A stretch of DNA of 64,000 nucleotides from Geodermatophilus sabuli (GTDB taxonomy: Bacteria; Actinomycetota; Actinomycetes; Mycobacteriales; Geodermatophilaceae): NCBI RefSeq assembly GCF_900215145.1, contig NZ_OBDO01000001.1, positions 806,001 to 870,000 of the forward strand. The letters run 5' to 3'. Within the stretch, counting starts at the first letter, position 1, and every line of letters begins with the position of its first letter. Below, piece by piece: positions 36,296-45,340 of this stretch. The translations under genes were made by a program, and so were the position numbers. A model generated the notes under the pieces. That model was not told the origin of the DNA. It worked only from the letters and a program-made list of their open reading frames with translations, and searched no databases.

Positions 36296-37839
36296 CGGGC
36301 CTCCCTCGCAGGTACCTCGGCGGACGTGCCCCGTGCGGATCCGCGGATGTGCTCGGGGCCGGTGATGCGCTCGGCGGCGAGCCGGCCGCTGATGACCACC
36401 ATCGGCACCCCCACTCCCGGTTGCACCGACGACCCGGCGAGGACGACGTTCTCCGGCCCGCGGCGGGGGAGGGTCGGCGTCCGGAACGGGCCGGTCTGGC
36501 CGAAGGTGTGGGCCAGCGCGAACGGCGTCCCGGCGGCCATGCCCTGCGCCGCCCAGGTCAGCGGGGTGTCCATGTGCTCGACCTCGATGGCGCCGGTCAG
36601 GCCGGTCCAGCCGCGCGTCTCCAGGGTGGCCAGCACCTCGTCGCGGTAGCGGGGGCCCAGCGCCGGCCAGTCCAGGTCGGGGTTGCCGCCGCTGCGCCGG
36701 TCCAGGTTCGGCGTGGGGGCCACGATGCTGAGCACCTGGCCGCCGTCGGGCGCCAGGCTGCGGTCGGTGCGCGAGGGCATGCTCACCAGCAGGCTGGGGT
36801 CGGTCATGGGCCGGCCGAACCGGGTGAGCTCGTCGAACACCTCCTCCCACGCGGTGCCGAAGCTGATCGTGTGGTGCGCCTGGCCCGGCAGCTCGGCGCG
36901 CACGCCGACGTGCAGCGCGACGCACGACGGCGAGTAGACCGGCCGGCGGCGGCGCGCGAACCCCGGCACCAGGCGCTCGGGCTGGTCGACGGTGACGACG
37001 AGGGCGTCGGCCGGCACCCGCTCGCCGTCGTCGAGCAGCACGCCCGTGGCCCGTGCCCCGGTCAGCTCCAGCTCGCGCACGCCGCAGCCGTACCGGAGGA
37101 CGACGCCGGCGTCGGCGGCCGCGGCGGCCAGCGCCCGGGGGACGGCGACGATCCCGCCGGCCGGGTGCCACACGCCGGCGCCGATGTCGAGCTGGGCGAT
37201 CACGGCGTAGGCGGCGATCGCCCGCTGCGGGCTGACCCCGGCGTAGAGGGCCTGGAAGCTGAACAGCCGGCGCAGCCGGTCGTCGGTGAAGGCCCGCGCC
37301 ACGTGCCGGGACAGCCGCCCGAACCCGCCGCGGCGGGCCAGCGCCACCAGCTCCGGGCCGAGCAGGTCCAGCGGGGTGTCGAGGTTGCGGTCGATGAAGG
37401 TGTCCAGCTGCAGGCGGTAGAGCTCGGCGAGGTCGGCGAGGTAGCGGCGCAGCGCGGCGGCCTCGCCCGACCCGCACAGGGCCGCCACCTCCGCCGCGAA
37501 CGCGTCGGGGTCGGCGTGCACGTCCAGGTGCGAGCCGTCGGCGAACTGGGCGCGGTAGGTGGTGTCCAGCGGGGTCAGGGTCAGCCGGTCCTCCAGCCGC
37601 TCGCCGACCGCCGCGAGGGTGTCGGCGATGAGCTCCGGGGCGGTGAACACCGACGGGCCGGTGTCGAGGGCGTAGCCGCGCTCCTCGATGCGCCCGGCGC
37701 GGCCACCGGGGCCGGGCCCCCGCTCGACGACGGTCACCTCCCGCCCGGCGCCGCGCAGCCGCAGCGCGGCGGACAGGCCGGCCAGCCCGGCGCCCACCAC
37801 GACCACGCGATCGGTGCGCCCGGGGACGGTCCGGACCAT
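36292..37839 (-). CDS. crtI: Phytoene desaturase
   Basis: 515 residues. FAD-binding motif VVVGAGLAGLSAALRLRGAG follows an 11-residue lead. GPGGRAGRIEERGYALDTGPSV and the C-terminal FAD block VLAGSSVQPGVGVPMVVISG are standard CrtI features. It introduces the conjugated double bonds of lycopene. Its ATG overlaps the GGPP synthase TGA by one base (TGATG) and its stop overlaps crtB. The number of desaturation steps cannot be told from sequence. Confidence 0.95.
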   Translation of the reverse strand: MVRTVPGRTDRVVVVGAGLAGLSAALRLRGAGREVTVVERGPGPGGRAGRIEERGYALDTGPSVFTAPELIADTLAAVGERLEDRLTLTPLDTTYRAQFADGSHLDVHADPDAFAAEVAALCGSGEAAALRRYLADLAELYRLQLDTFIDRNLDTPLDLLGPELVALARRGGFGRLSRHVARAFTDDRLRRLFSFQALYAGVSPQRAIAAYAVIAQLDIGAGVWHPAGGIVAVPRALAAAAADAGVVLRYGCGVRELELTGARATGVLLDDGERVPADALVVTVDQPERLVPGFARRRRPVYSPSCVALHVGVRAELPGQAHHTISFGTAWEEVFDELTRFGRPMTDPSLLVSMPSRTDRSLAPDGGQVLSIVAPTPNLDRRSGGNPDLDWPALGPRYRDEVLATLETRGWTGLTGAIEVEHMDTPLTWAAQGMAAGTPFALAHTFGQTGPFRTPTLPRRGPENVVLAGSSVQPGVGVPMVVISGRLAAERITGPEHIRGSARGTSAEVPAREAR

Positions 37840-38963
37840 CAGGCGGTGCGGGTGGTGGCGGCCACGGCCAGTACGTCGAGCGCGGCGCGAGCGTCCTCGG
37901 CGAACGGCGCCTCGGCGATGGCGGTGCGCGCGAGCTCGGTCCGGTCGGCGATGCGGTCCTCGACCCGGGCGCGGGCGCCCGTGGCCTCGATCAGCGACCG
38001 CAGCGCGTCGAAGTCCGCCGTGGAGGCGTCGGGGTTGCCGAGCAGGTCGGCCAGCAGGCGTCGGCCGGCGTCGTCCGTGGCCTCCTCGGCCAGGGCGATG
38101 AGCAGGGTCTGCTTGCCCTCGCGCAGGTCGTCGTCGGCGGACTTCCCGGTGACCGACGGGTCCCCGAACACCCCGAGGACGTCGTCGCGGAGCTGGAAGG
38201 CCTCCCCGAGGGGCAGCCCGATCGCGGTGCAGACCTCGGCGGCCTCGCGGCCTGCCCCGGCGATGGCGGCACCGAGCTGCAGCGGCCGCTGCACGGTGTA
38301 CCCGGCGCTCTTGTACCGGGCGACGGTCAGCGCACCCTGCGCCCCGGGCAGCCCGCCGGCGGCGCGGAGCAGGTCCAGGTACTGGCCCGCGGTGACCTCG
38401 GTGCGCATGGTGTCCCAGACGGCGCGGGCCCGGATGAGGGTGGCCGGCGACAGGCCGGAGCGGCGGAGCAGCTCGTCGGACCACACCAGCGCCAGGTCGC
38501 CCACGAGGATCGCGGCGCCGACCCCGAACGTCTCGCCGTCCCCGGCGAGCCGGCCGTCGCCGTGCCGGGCGGCGAAGCCCACGTGGGTCGCCGGGCGGCC
38601 GCGGCGGGTGAGGGCGCCGTCCATGACGTCGTCGTGGACCAGCGCGCTGGCGTGCACGAACTCCAGGGCGGCGACGGCCCGGAGCACCGCGGCGTCGTCC
38701 TCCGTCGCGTCCGCGCCGCGGGTCGCCCGCCAGCCCCAGTAGGCGAACAGCGGGCGCAGCCGCTTGCCGCCGTCGGCCAGGGCGCGGACCTCGTCGGCCA
38801 CGGGGAGCAGCGCGGGGTCCATCGCGGCGAGGACGTCCCGCTGCTCGTCGAGGAAGCCGGTGAGGGCGATGTGCACCGCGGCGCGGACCCGGTCCACCTC
38901 GGCGGCGGCCGGCGGAGCGGCGGGGAGGGCAGTGGTCCCGCGCGTGCGCGCCCCGGCGGTCAT
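37839..38963 (-). CDS. idsA: Geranylgeranyl diphosphate synthase (IdsA2-like)
   Basis: 374 residues. The first Asp-rich motif lies in [10 protein letters not shown] and the second in [20 protein letters not shown] supplies the diphosphate-binding Lys/Arg pair. It should make the C20 precursor for crtB. ATG 38963 is chosen because GATACT lies 6 bases upstream, a leaderless -10. First gene of the operon, divergent from metF with a 176-base gap that holds both promoters. Position corresponds to Rv2173. Exact chain length is inferred from context with crtB. Confidence 0.92.
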   Translation of the reverse strand: MTAGARTRGTTALPAAPPAAAEVDRVRAAVHIALTGFLDEQRDVLAAMDPALLPVADEVRALADGGKRLRPLFAYWGWRATRGADATEDDAAVLRAVAALEFVHASALVHDDVMDGALTRRGRPATHVGFAARHGDGRLAGDGETFGVGAAILVGDLALVWSDELLRRSGLSPATLIRARAVWDTMRTEVTAGQYLDLLRAAGGLPGAQGALTVARYKSAGYTVQRPLQLGAAIAGAGREAAEVCTAIGLPLGEAFQLRDDVLGVFGDPSVTGKSADDDLREGKQTLLIALAEEATDDAGRRLLADLLGNPDASTADFDALRSLIEATGARARVEDRIADRTELARTAIAEAPFAEDARAALDVLAVAATTRTA

Positions 38964-39139
38964 CGACCAAGTATCGCCTGCCGGTGCTGGGACCTGCACG
39001 GCCTGTGGGGTGTCCTGCACCAGGGTCAACGGACCAGCCTCCTCGTTCCGGACGTGCACGCCTGCTCCGTTCTCTTCACCCGGACGACACCGGGTGGATG
39101 CAGCCCGGCGGGACAAACCGGTCCGTATCCTGTGCCCCC

Positions 39140-40042
39140 ATGACCGGCACCGTGCGGGACCTGCTCGCCCACGGGCGGCCGACGTGGTCGTTCGAGTTCT
39201 TCCCGCCGAAGACCCCCGACGGCGCCGCGCAGCTGTGGACGGCGTTGCGCGAGCTGGAGCGGCTGCGCCCGTCCTTCGTGTCGGTGACCTACGGCGCCGG
39301 TGGCTCCACCCGCGAGGGCACGGTGTCGGTGACCGAGCGGATCGCCACCGAGACGACGATGACGCCGCTGGCGCACCTGACCGCCGTCGACCACAGCGTC
39401 GCGGAGCTGCGGCACGTCGTCAGCCGCCTGGCCGCCGCCGGGGTGCGCAACCTGCTGGCCCTGCGCGGTGACCCGCCCGGCGCGGACCCGCAGGCGGAGT
39501 GGGTGGCCCACCCGGAGGGGCTGACCTACGCCGCCGAGCTGGTGGACCTCATCCGCTCGATGGGCGACTTCAGCGTCGGGGTGGCCGCCTTCCCCGAGCG
39601 CCACCCGCGCTCGCCGGACTTCGACAGCGACGTCGAGATGTTCGTGCGCAAGTGCCGCGCCGGGGCCGACTTCGCGATCACCCAGATGTTCTTCCGGGCC
39701 GAGGACTACCTGCGGCTGCGTGACCGCGTGGCCGGCCGTGGCTGCGACGTCCCGATCATCGCCGGGGTGATGCCGGTGACCAACGCCCGGCAGATCACCC
39801 GCATCGTGCAGCTGTCGGGTCAGGCGTTCCCGGCACACCTGGCGGCCCGGTTCGCCCAGCTCGACGGGGACCGCCCGGAGGACAAGGCGGCCGTTCGCGC
39901 CTACGGCGTCGAGGTGGCCACGCAGCTGTGCCGGACGCTGCTGGACGAGGGCGTCCCCGGCATCCACTTCATCACCATGAACCGCTCCACGGCTACCCGA
40001 GAGGTGTACGCCAACCTGGCCGCGGTCCCCGCTACCCACTGA
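39140..40042 (+). CDS. metF: 5,10-Methylenetetrahydrofolate reductase
   Basis: 300 residues. [29 protein letters not shown] and FAITQMFF are the MTHFR TIM-barrel motifs with FAD and folate residues. It reduces methylene- to methyl-tetrahydrofolate for methionine synthesis, drawing on GlyA's product. ATG 39140 has TATCCT 8 bases upstream, so a leaderless transcript is likely and no leader riboswitch is possible. The 3' end overlaps the convergent hypothetical gene by 11 bases. Position corresponds to Rv2172c, which is annotated only as MetF-like. Confidence 0.95.
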   Translation: MTGTVRDLLAHGRPTWSFEFFPPKTPDGAAQLWTALRELERLRPSFVSVTYGAGGSTREGTVSVTERIATETTMTPLAHLTAVDHSVAELRHVVSRLAAAGVRNLLALRGDPPGADPQAEWVAHPEGLTYAAELVDLIRSMGDFSVGVAAFPERHPRSPDFDSDVEMFVRKCRAGADFAITQMFFRAEDYLRLRDRVAGRGCDVPIIAGVMPVTNARQITRIVQLSGQAFPAHLAARFAQLDGDRPEDKAAVRAYGVEVATQLCRTLLDEGVPGIHFITMNRSTATREVYANLAAVPATH

Positions 40043-40676
40043 CCGGCGCCGGGTCCGGCGTCGCCGCCGCCGCGGCCGCGGCCGCGGCGGCCCGGCGCAG
40101 CGCCTCGCGCTCGGCGGCGTAGCCACCGACCACCCCGACCACGGGCAGGTTGGCCAGGAAGCGGTGGTGCAGCCTGCCCTTGGGACGGGCGTCGAGGGTG
40201 TCGTCGATCCGGCTGAGCAGGCGGGAGACCCGCCAGAGCGTGCGTACGTTGCCCAGGACGCCGGCGCGCCGGGTCCGGGCGCCGAAGGCCTCGTCGGCGT
40301 AGGCGCCCTTGGCGGGTTGCAGCAGCGGCCGGACCTGCTCCACGGCGAGGTCGCGGTCGAGCAGCACCCGGGCGAGCAGTGACACCCGCTCGGCCGGGTC
40401 CTCGACCCCGTGCTCGGTGGCCACCCCGCCGATGACGAGAGCCTGCACCGCCGACCCGACGGTGTTCTGCAGGGGCAGCAGGTCGGCGAGCTTGCCGGCG
40501 ATCCGTGGCGCTGCGCTGATCCCGGCGGCCACCAGCGGCACCTGGTCGGACCACCACCGGTCGCGCTCGTCCCGCGGCAGCGCCCGTGGCCGGCCCAGCC
40601 GCCGGACCAGCGGGGCGGTGAGCCGGTCGACCCGGCGGAGGACGTCGACGACGACCGCGTCGCTGATGACTGCCAT
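40032..40676 (-). CDS. Hypothetical helical protein (EcsC-like?)
   Basis: 214 residues, mainly helical, Arg-rich, with an Ala run near the end (nine consecutive Ala). Segments such as [21 protein letters not shown] and [19 protein letters not shown] are weakly hydrophobic and could lie on the membrane. A distant likeness to EcsC-type proteins is possible but I am not sure. ATG has TAGGGC 6 bases upstream, a possible leaderless -10. Convergent with metF, sharing 11 bases. Divergent from the CDP-alcohol phosphatidyltransferase; the 206-base gap shows no clear promoter. Confidence 0.75.
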   Translation of the reverse strand: MAVISDAVVVDVLRRVDRLTAPLVRRLGRPRALPRDERDRWWSDQVPLVAAGISAAPRIAGKLADLLPLQNTVGSAVQALVIGGVATEHGVEDPAERVSLLARVLLDRDLAVEQVRPLLQPAKGAYADEAFGARTRRAGVLGNVRTLWRVSRLLSRIDDTLDARPKGRLHHRFLANLPVVGVVGGYAAEREALRRAAAAAAAAAATPDPAPVSG

Positions 40677-40882
40677 GCCGGTGCCCTACCCGCCGGTGCG
40701 GCCGGTGCATGCGTGACGTCGGCCCCGCGGCGGCGACCAGGACGACGACGGCGGCGAGGGCCGCGGCCCCCGGAACGCGACGGCAGGGGGGCGGAGGAGG
40801 CGGCGGCCGGCAGGCGTCCACGCTCCCCGGTCTCGCCGGAGGAGGGCCGGCCTGGTGGACTTCCCCGCGTGGGGAGGACGCC

Positions 40883-41539
40883 GTGCTGAGCCGGGAGGAG
40901 TACCTCGCCGCGTGGTCGGCCTGGCACGGCGGCACCGACCCCGCGGACAGCCGGCTGGTCCGGGGCTGGCTGTCGGCCGCCTACGCCGCCGCCCGCCCGC
41001 TGGCCCGGGTGCCGCCCATCGCGGCCACCGCGCTCGGCCTGGTCGTCGCGGTCGCCGCCGTCGTCCCCGCCTGGGCCGGCGGTGCGTGGCTGGTGCTGGC
41101 CGGTCCGCTCATCGGCGTCTCCGCCGTCCTCGACTCCCTCGACGGCGCCCTGGCCATCGCCACCGGCCGGGCCTCCCGCCGCGGGTTCGTGCTCGACTCC
41201 GCGGTGGACCGGCTCAGCGAGGCCGCCTTCGCCGCCGCGCTGTGGGCGGCCGGCGCGCCCGGCTGGCTGGCCGCCGCCTACGGCGCGCTGTGCTGGCTGC
41301 CGGACTACCTGCGCGCCCGCGCCGGGCAGGCCGGGGTCTCCGAGACCGGCGCCGTCTCGGTCTGGGAGCGTCCGACCCGCGTGGCGATGACCGGCTTCAC
41401 CCTCGGCGGGGCCGGGGTGCTCGCCGGCCTGGACCTCGCCGCCGAGGTGGTGACGGCCGGCACGGCCGTGGGGTGCCTGCTCGGCGTCGTCGGGGTCGCG
41501 CAGCTCGGGACGGCGTTGCGCCGGGCGCTGGCCGACTGA
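40883..41539 (+). CDS. CDP-alcohol phosphatidyltransferase family protein
   Basis: 218 residues with about five helices. The signature D-x2-DG-x2-AR-x8-G-x3-D-x3-D is seen in DSLDGALAIATGRASRRGF followed by VLDSAVD, with all four Asp residues, but the usual Arg after the conserved Ala is Ile. It should transfer a phosphatidyl or CDP-linked group to an alcohol in the membrane, as PgsA-type enzymes do; which alcohol is unclear. GTG 40883 has GGGGAGG 5 bases upstream. The first 35 residues are soluble. It stands alone, 119 bases before the adenosine kinase. Confidence 0.85.
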   Translation: MLSREEYLAAWSAWHGGTDPADSRLVRGWLSAAYAAARPLARVPPIAATALGLVVAVAAVVPAWAGGAWLVLAGPLIGVSAVLDSLDGALAIATGRASRRGFVLDSAVDRLSEAAFAAALWAAGAPGWLAAAYGALCWLPDYLRARAGQAGVSETGAVSVWERPTRVAMTGFTLGGAGVLAGLDLAAEVVTAGTAVGCLLGVVGVAQLGTALRRALAD

Positions 41540-41658
41540 TGCCGGAGCGCGGCGTGCCGGGTCGCCTCCTAGGCTGGTCGGGTCCCGGCACCCCCGCCGT
41601 CCACCTCGACCCGACACCGCGCGGGCCGTCTCAGCGACCGTCCCCGAGGGAGCGCCCC

Positions 41659-42633
41659 GTGCCCGTCGTCGTCACCGGATCCATCGCCACCGACCACCTG
41701 ATGACCTTCCCCGGGAAGTTCACCGAGCAGTTCGTCGAGGGCCAGATGGAGAACGTCTCGCTGTCCTTCCTGGTCGACGATCTGGTGCAGCACCGTGGCG
41801 GCGCGGGCGCGAACATGGCCTTCGGGCTCGGGCTGCTGGGGCTGGGCCCGGTGCTCGTCGGTGCGGTCGGCAGCGACTTCGCCGACTACGAGGCCTGGCT
41901 GTCCCGGCACGGGGTCGACACCGGCAGCGTGCACTGGTCGGAGTTCAAGCACACCGCCCGGTTCGTGTGCACCACCGACGCGGTGAACAACCAGATCGCG
42001 TCCTTCTACTCGGGCGCGATGAGCGAGGCGTCGTCCATCGAGCTCGCGCCGGTCGCCCGCCGCGTGGGCGAGCCGGATCTGGTCGTCGTCGGCCCCAACG
42101 ACCCGACCGCGATGGTCCGGCACACCCAGGAGTGCCGGACCCGCGGCTACCGCTTCGCCGCCGACCCCAGCCAGCAGCTGGCCTGGGCCGACGGCGGGAT
42201 GATCCGCGAGCTGGTGAACGGCGCCGACGTGCTGTTCACCAACGAGTACGAGGCCGCGCTGCTGCTGCAGAAGACCGGGTGGTCCGACGCCGAGGTGCTC
42301 GACCGTGTCGGCACGTGGGTCACCACCCGGGCGTCGGCCGGCGTGCAGGTGCGGCAGGCCGGGGCCGAGCCGATCCCGGTCATCGCCGTCCCCGAGACCA
42401 AGCCGGTCGAGCCGACCGGCGGCGGCGACGCGCTGCGGGCCGGGTTCATCGCCGGGCGGATGTGGGGTCTGGGCTTCGAGCGGGCCGCTCAGCTGGGGTC
42501 GGCCGTGGCCACCGAGGCGGTGGAGGTCGTCGGCACCCAGGAGTACGAGCTGCACAAGCAGCCGTTCCTGGAGCGGTTCGCCGCCGCGTTCGGCGCCGAC
42601 GCCGCCGACGAGATCGCCCCACACCTGCCATGA
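41659..42633 (+). CDS. adoK: Adenosine kinase (PfkB family, Rv2202c/AdoK-like)
   Basis: 324 residues. The start VVTGSIATDHLMTFPGKF and blocks NVSLSFLVDDLVQHRGGAGANMAF (split over two motifs), IASFYSGAMSEA and ADPSQQLAWADGG closely follow M. tuberculosis AdoK/CbhK. The active-site motif is EPTGGGDALRAGF, with the catalytic Asp in GGGD; mycobacteria have DPTGVGD. It phosphorylates adenosine to AMP. GTG 41659 has GAGGGAG upstream and a -10-like TAGGCT at 41572-41577. A broader ribokinase-type sugar kinase is the alternative. Confidence 0.9.
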   Translation: MPVVVTGSIATDHLMTFPGKFTEQFVEGQMENVSLSFLVDDLVQHRGGAGANMAFGLGLLGLGPVLVGAVGSDFADYEAWLSRHGVDTGSVHWSEFKHTARFVCTTDAVNNQIASFYSGAMSEASSIELAPVARRVGEPDLVVVGPNDPTAMVRHTQECRTRGYRFAADPSQQLAWADGGMIRELVNGADVLFTNEYEAALLLQKTGWSDAEVLDRVGTWVTTRASAGVQVRQAGAEPIPVIAVPETKPVEPTGGGDALRAGFIAGRMWGLGFERAAQLGSAVATEAVEVVGTQEYELHKQPFLERFAAAFGADAADEIAPHLP

Positions 42634-42646
42634 CGTGTGCGGCTGG

Positions 42647-42663
42647 GATCAGGTGACCTGATC
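42647..42663. other. 17-base perfect palindrome between convergent genes
   Basis: GATCAGGTGACCTGATC is a perfect palindrome around a central G. It lies 14 bases after adoK. A second, looser repeat (CCACCCTCAC ... GTGAGGG) follows at about 42671-42695. Together they may form a terminator; the short perfect palindrome also looks like a protein-binding site. Confidence 0.45.
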
Positions 42664-42732
42664 ACCGGGCGTCCACCCTCACGGTGGGCGGTGAGGGAGG
42701 AGGCCGCGCGATCAGGGACCCTCGTCATCGCG

Positions 42733-43383
42733 TCACTCCTCGCGGACGTGCTCGCCGATCGACGGGTCCTCGCTCCAGCGGCGATAGGAGATCCGCCGGA
42801 TCTCCTTGATCTCGCCGAGCGTCGACCACTCGTTGCCCCCGAGGCGGGCCAGGGGCTGGAGGTGCTCGATCCGCGGCCGGCCGTCGCGGACCGCGCTCTC
42901 CCACACGCTGATGACCTCGACCCGGCCGAACACCACCGTGCTGTCGCCCAGCCGCAGCGTGGAGTGCAGCGTGCACTCCACGCTGACCGGCGACTCCGCG
43001 ACGCGCGGCACCGACACCCGCTCGCCCGGCTCCAGCCGCACGCCGCACTCCTCGGCCTCGCTGACCCCGTGCGGGAAGTCGGTGCCGGTCGCGTTGACCT
43101 GCTCGAACAGCGGCTCGGGGGCCAGGCTGACGATGAACTCGCCGGTGGCCTCGACGTTGCGCAGCGAGTCCTTGCGGCCCACGGAGGTGAACTGCACGAC
43201 CGGCGGGTCGACGCAGGCCACCGTGTAGAAGGAGTGCGGCGCCAGGTTGACCACGCCCTCGGCCGAGCGGCTGGTCACCCATGCGATCGGGCGCGGCACC
43301 ACCACCGAGTTGAGCACCCGGTAGAACGCGCCGCTGTCCATGGCCGCCGGGTCGAACTGCACACGCGCGATCGGGCTGGTCAC
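42733..43383 (-). CDS. Flavin reductase family protein (FMN-binding)
   Basis: 216 residues with the FMN-binding split-barrel of flavin reductase-like proteins: PRPIAWVTSRSAEGVVNLAPHS, TSVGRKDSLRN and GEFIVSLA are typical. It probably supplies reduced flavin or reduces a quinone or other small substrate. GTG 43383 overlaps the glycosyltransferase stop (GTGA); it is the sixth and last gene of the YbaK-to-flavin-reductase operon. A role in carotenoid tailoring is possible only by context. Confidence 0.87.
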   Translation of the reverse strand: MTSPIARVQFDPAAMDSGAFYRVLNSVVVPRPIAWVTSRSAEGVVNLAPHSFYTVACVDPPVVQFTSVGRKDSLRNVEATGEFIVSLAPEPLFEQVNATGTDFPHGVSEAEECGVRLEPGERVSVPRVAESPVSVECTLHSTLRLGDSTVVFGRVEVISVWESAVRDGRPRIEHLQPLARLGGNEWSTLGEIKEIRRISYRRWSEDPSIGEHVREE

Positions 43384-44534
43384 CGGCTCATCGTCTCCCG
43401 CGCCGGCCGGGTCGCGCCCACCGGGCGGCCGCGCCAGGACAGGGTGCCCCGGCGTCGCCCGGTCACCGAGTCGGCCAGCAGGACGTCGAAGAGCAGGACC
43501 GAGAGCGGGTGGGCCAGGGAGTCCGGCCACACCCGGCTCCCGGTCACCGCCGCCGACACCGCCCGCCCGGCCACCCCGGCCGCGTAGCCGGCCAGCCCCG
43601 CCCGGGAGCCCCGCAGCGCGGCCACCGCGGGCAGCACCTCCACCGCGCTCAGCGCGGCGGCTACCGCCACGCTCGCCGCCGGCGACCCGCCCACCGACGC
43701 CCAGAGGGACTTGGCGTACCCCGCCCGCAGCTCCCGCCAGCCCGAGTACATCCGGCATGCGGCCAGCCGGGACCCGTCGACCGGGACCGCCCGTCCGCCG
43801 GTCCGCTTCACCGCGCGCGCCAGGGCGACGTCCTCGATCACCTCGCCGCGTACCGCGCCGTGGCCGCCGGCCGCCGCGTAGCCGGCCCGCGTCACGACCA
43901 GGAACTGCCCGTTGGCGGCGGTCAGTGACGGCCGGGCCGACCGTTCGGCCAGCCGCACCGGCAGCGTCGTCATCCACAGCCAGGGTCCGAGCGGCTGGAC
44001 CAGTCGCTCGGCGAGCGTGCCCGTCACCGGCCGGGGCCACGGGGAGACCAGGTCCAGGCCGTGCCGGTCCAGCAGCGCCACCGCACCGGCCACGGCGTCG
44101 GGGAAGAGCCGGACGTCGGCGTCGACGAAGACCAGCACGCCGTCGTCGGCCGCGTCGCCCGGCCTCCCGTCGGCCGAGGTGACCCCGACGGTGCAGGCGT
44201 GCGGCTTGCCCAGCCAGCCCGGCGGCGGCTCCGGGGCGGTCACCAGTCGCACCCGCGGGTCGGCCACGGCCCGGACCGCCGCCGCGGTGCCGTCGGTGGA
44301 GCCGTCGTCGACGACGACCACCCGCAGGTCAGGGAGCGCCTCCTGTGCCAGCACCGCGGCCAGGCAGTCGCCGACCTGCGCCTCCTCGTCGCGCACCGGG
44401 AGCACGACGGTCACCGGCCGGCGCACCGGCGGCGGCCGCTCGGGGGGACGGCGCAGCAGCGCGGCGTTGACCGCGGTGTGCAGGGCGCCGGCGACCGCCG
44501 CGCCGGACAGGACGCGCAGCAGCCGGCTGCTCAC
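43380..44534 (-). CDS. Glycosyltransferase family 2, carotenoid type
   Basis: 384 residues. GT-A features VTVVLPVRDEEAQVGDCL, VVVDDGSTDGT and the DxD in VFVDADVRL lead to a C-terminal region with several helices. Similar GT2 enzymes (CrtQ/CruG-like) glycosylate hydroxylated carotenoids at the membrane. Its neighbour upstream is a CruF-like carotenoid hydratase, whose 1'-hydroxyl product would be the acceptor. GTG overlaps the CruF-like stop and the TGA overlaps the flavin reductase GTG, each by 4 bases. Confidence 0.87.
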   Translation of the reverse strand: MSSRLLRVLSGAAVAGALHTAVNAALLRRPPERPPPVRRPVTVVLPVRDEEAQVGDCLAAVLAQEALPDLRVVVVDDGSTDGTAAAVRAVADPRVRLVTAPEPPPGWLGKPHACTVGVTSADGRPGDAADDGVLVFVDADVRLFPDAVAGAVALLDRHGLDLVSPWPRPVTGTLAERLVQPLGPWLWMTTLPVRLAERSARPSLTAANGQFLVVTRAGYAAAGGHGAVRGEVIEDVALARAVKRTGGRAVPVDGSRLAACRMYSGWRELRAGYAKSLWASVGGSPAASVAVAAALSAVEVLPAVAALRGSRAGLAGYAAGVAGRAVSAAVTGSRVWPDSLAHPLSVLLFDVLLADSVTGRRRGTLSWRGRPVGATRPARETMSR

Positions 44535-45340
44535 CGGGCCGACGCCCGCCTGGCCTGGAGCGCCAGCGCGACGAGGAACGGGGCGGCCAGGACGACCCCC
44601 CAGGCGGCCGATCCGGGCAGGCCGAGCCAGCCGGCATGCGCGAGCGCCCCGCCGAGGGTCATCCAGCCCAGCGCGAGCATCGGGGCACCGTCACCGACGC
44701 GGGGCGGGTCGGCCGCGGTGCGGGCGACGAGCCCGTCGAGCAGCGTCATGAGCACCAGACCGGCCAGCAGCCAGCCGGCCAGGTTGGTCAGCGGCACCGT
44801 GTCGATGCCCGGCAGGGACGGCTGCGGGTGCGCCCACGTCCAGTACCCGGCCTGCACCATCTGCGGGTCGAGCACGACGTCCCAGACAGCGAACGCCGCC
44901 GCGGCGACGGCGACGCGCGCCGGGCGGCGGCGGGACGGGCGCACGTGGCGGGTCAGCCGGGCGGCGAGCAGCCAGCTCGGCCAGGCCATCATCAGCCAGG
45001 CCAGCGGCACGAGGAACGGGACGCCGAACAGCGTGGGGCCCAGGTCGTCGCTGTAGCCGTACTCGCCGTAGGGCACTCCGGTGGCCAGCCCGACGGCCTC
45101 GAAGACCACCGCCGTGACCGCCGTGACCAGCAGGACGCCGACACCGGTGCGCGCGCCGCGGCTCGCCGCGGCGTGACCCACCGACAGCGCGGCACCGAGC
45201 AGCACGATGGTCCAGCTGACGGCGTTGCGGGTGGCGCCGTCGGTGAGCGGGTAGGCGATGGCGACCAGCACCAGCAGCCCGGCCGGCGCCCACGGCAGGC
45301 GGGCCGTGGCGCCGCGGGGCCGCGACTCGGTGAGGGTCAC
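44531..45340 (-). CDS. cruF: Carotenoid 1',2'-hydratase, CruF-like membrane protein
   Basis: 269 residues with about seven helices. GVPYGEYGYSDDLGPTLFGV and AVWDVVLDPQMVQAGYWTW are diagnostic of the CruF/bisanhydrobacterioruberin hydratase family. It should add water to the psi end of an acyclic carotenoid. GTG 45340 overlaps the stop of the CrtO-like gene by 4 bases, and its own stop overlaps the glycosyltransferase. The trio oxidoreductase-hydratase-glycosyltransferase would build a ketolated or desaturated, hydroxylated and glycosylated carotenoid. Confidence 0.88.
   Translation of the reverse strand: MTLTESRPRGATARLPWAPAGLLVLVAIAYPLTDGATRNAVSWTIVLLGAALSVGHAAASRGARTGVGVLLVTAVTAVVFEAVGLATGVPYGEYGYSDDLGPTLFGVPFLVPLAWLMMAWPSWLLAARLTRHVRPSRRRPARVAVAAAAFAVWDVVLDPQMVQAGYWTWAHPQPSLPGIDTVPLTNLAGWLLAGLVLMTLLDGLVARTAADPPRVGDGAPMLALGWMTLGGALAHAGWLGLPGSAAWGVVLAAPFLVALALQARRASAR

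Noticed and set aside
38964-39139. Possible SAM or cobalamin riboswitch before metF
   Set aside because: The metF -10 lies 8 bases before the ATG, so there is no leader RNA, and no conserved riboswitch core is visible.
40677-40882. Small + strand gene before the CDP-alcohol phosphatidyltransferase, or an N-terminal extension from 40709
   Set aside because: The upstream in-frame stretch is Arg/Gly-rich with no homology, and GGGGAGG correctly spaces GTG 40883, where the family homology begins.
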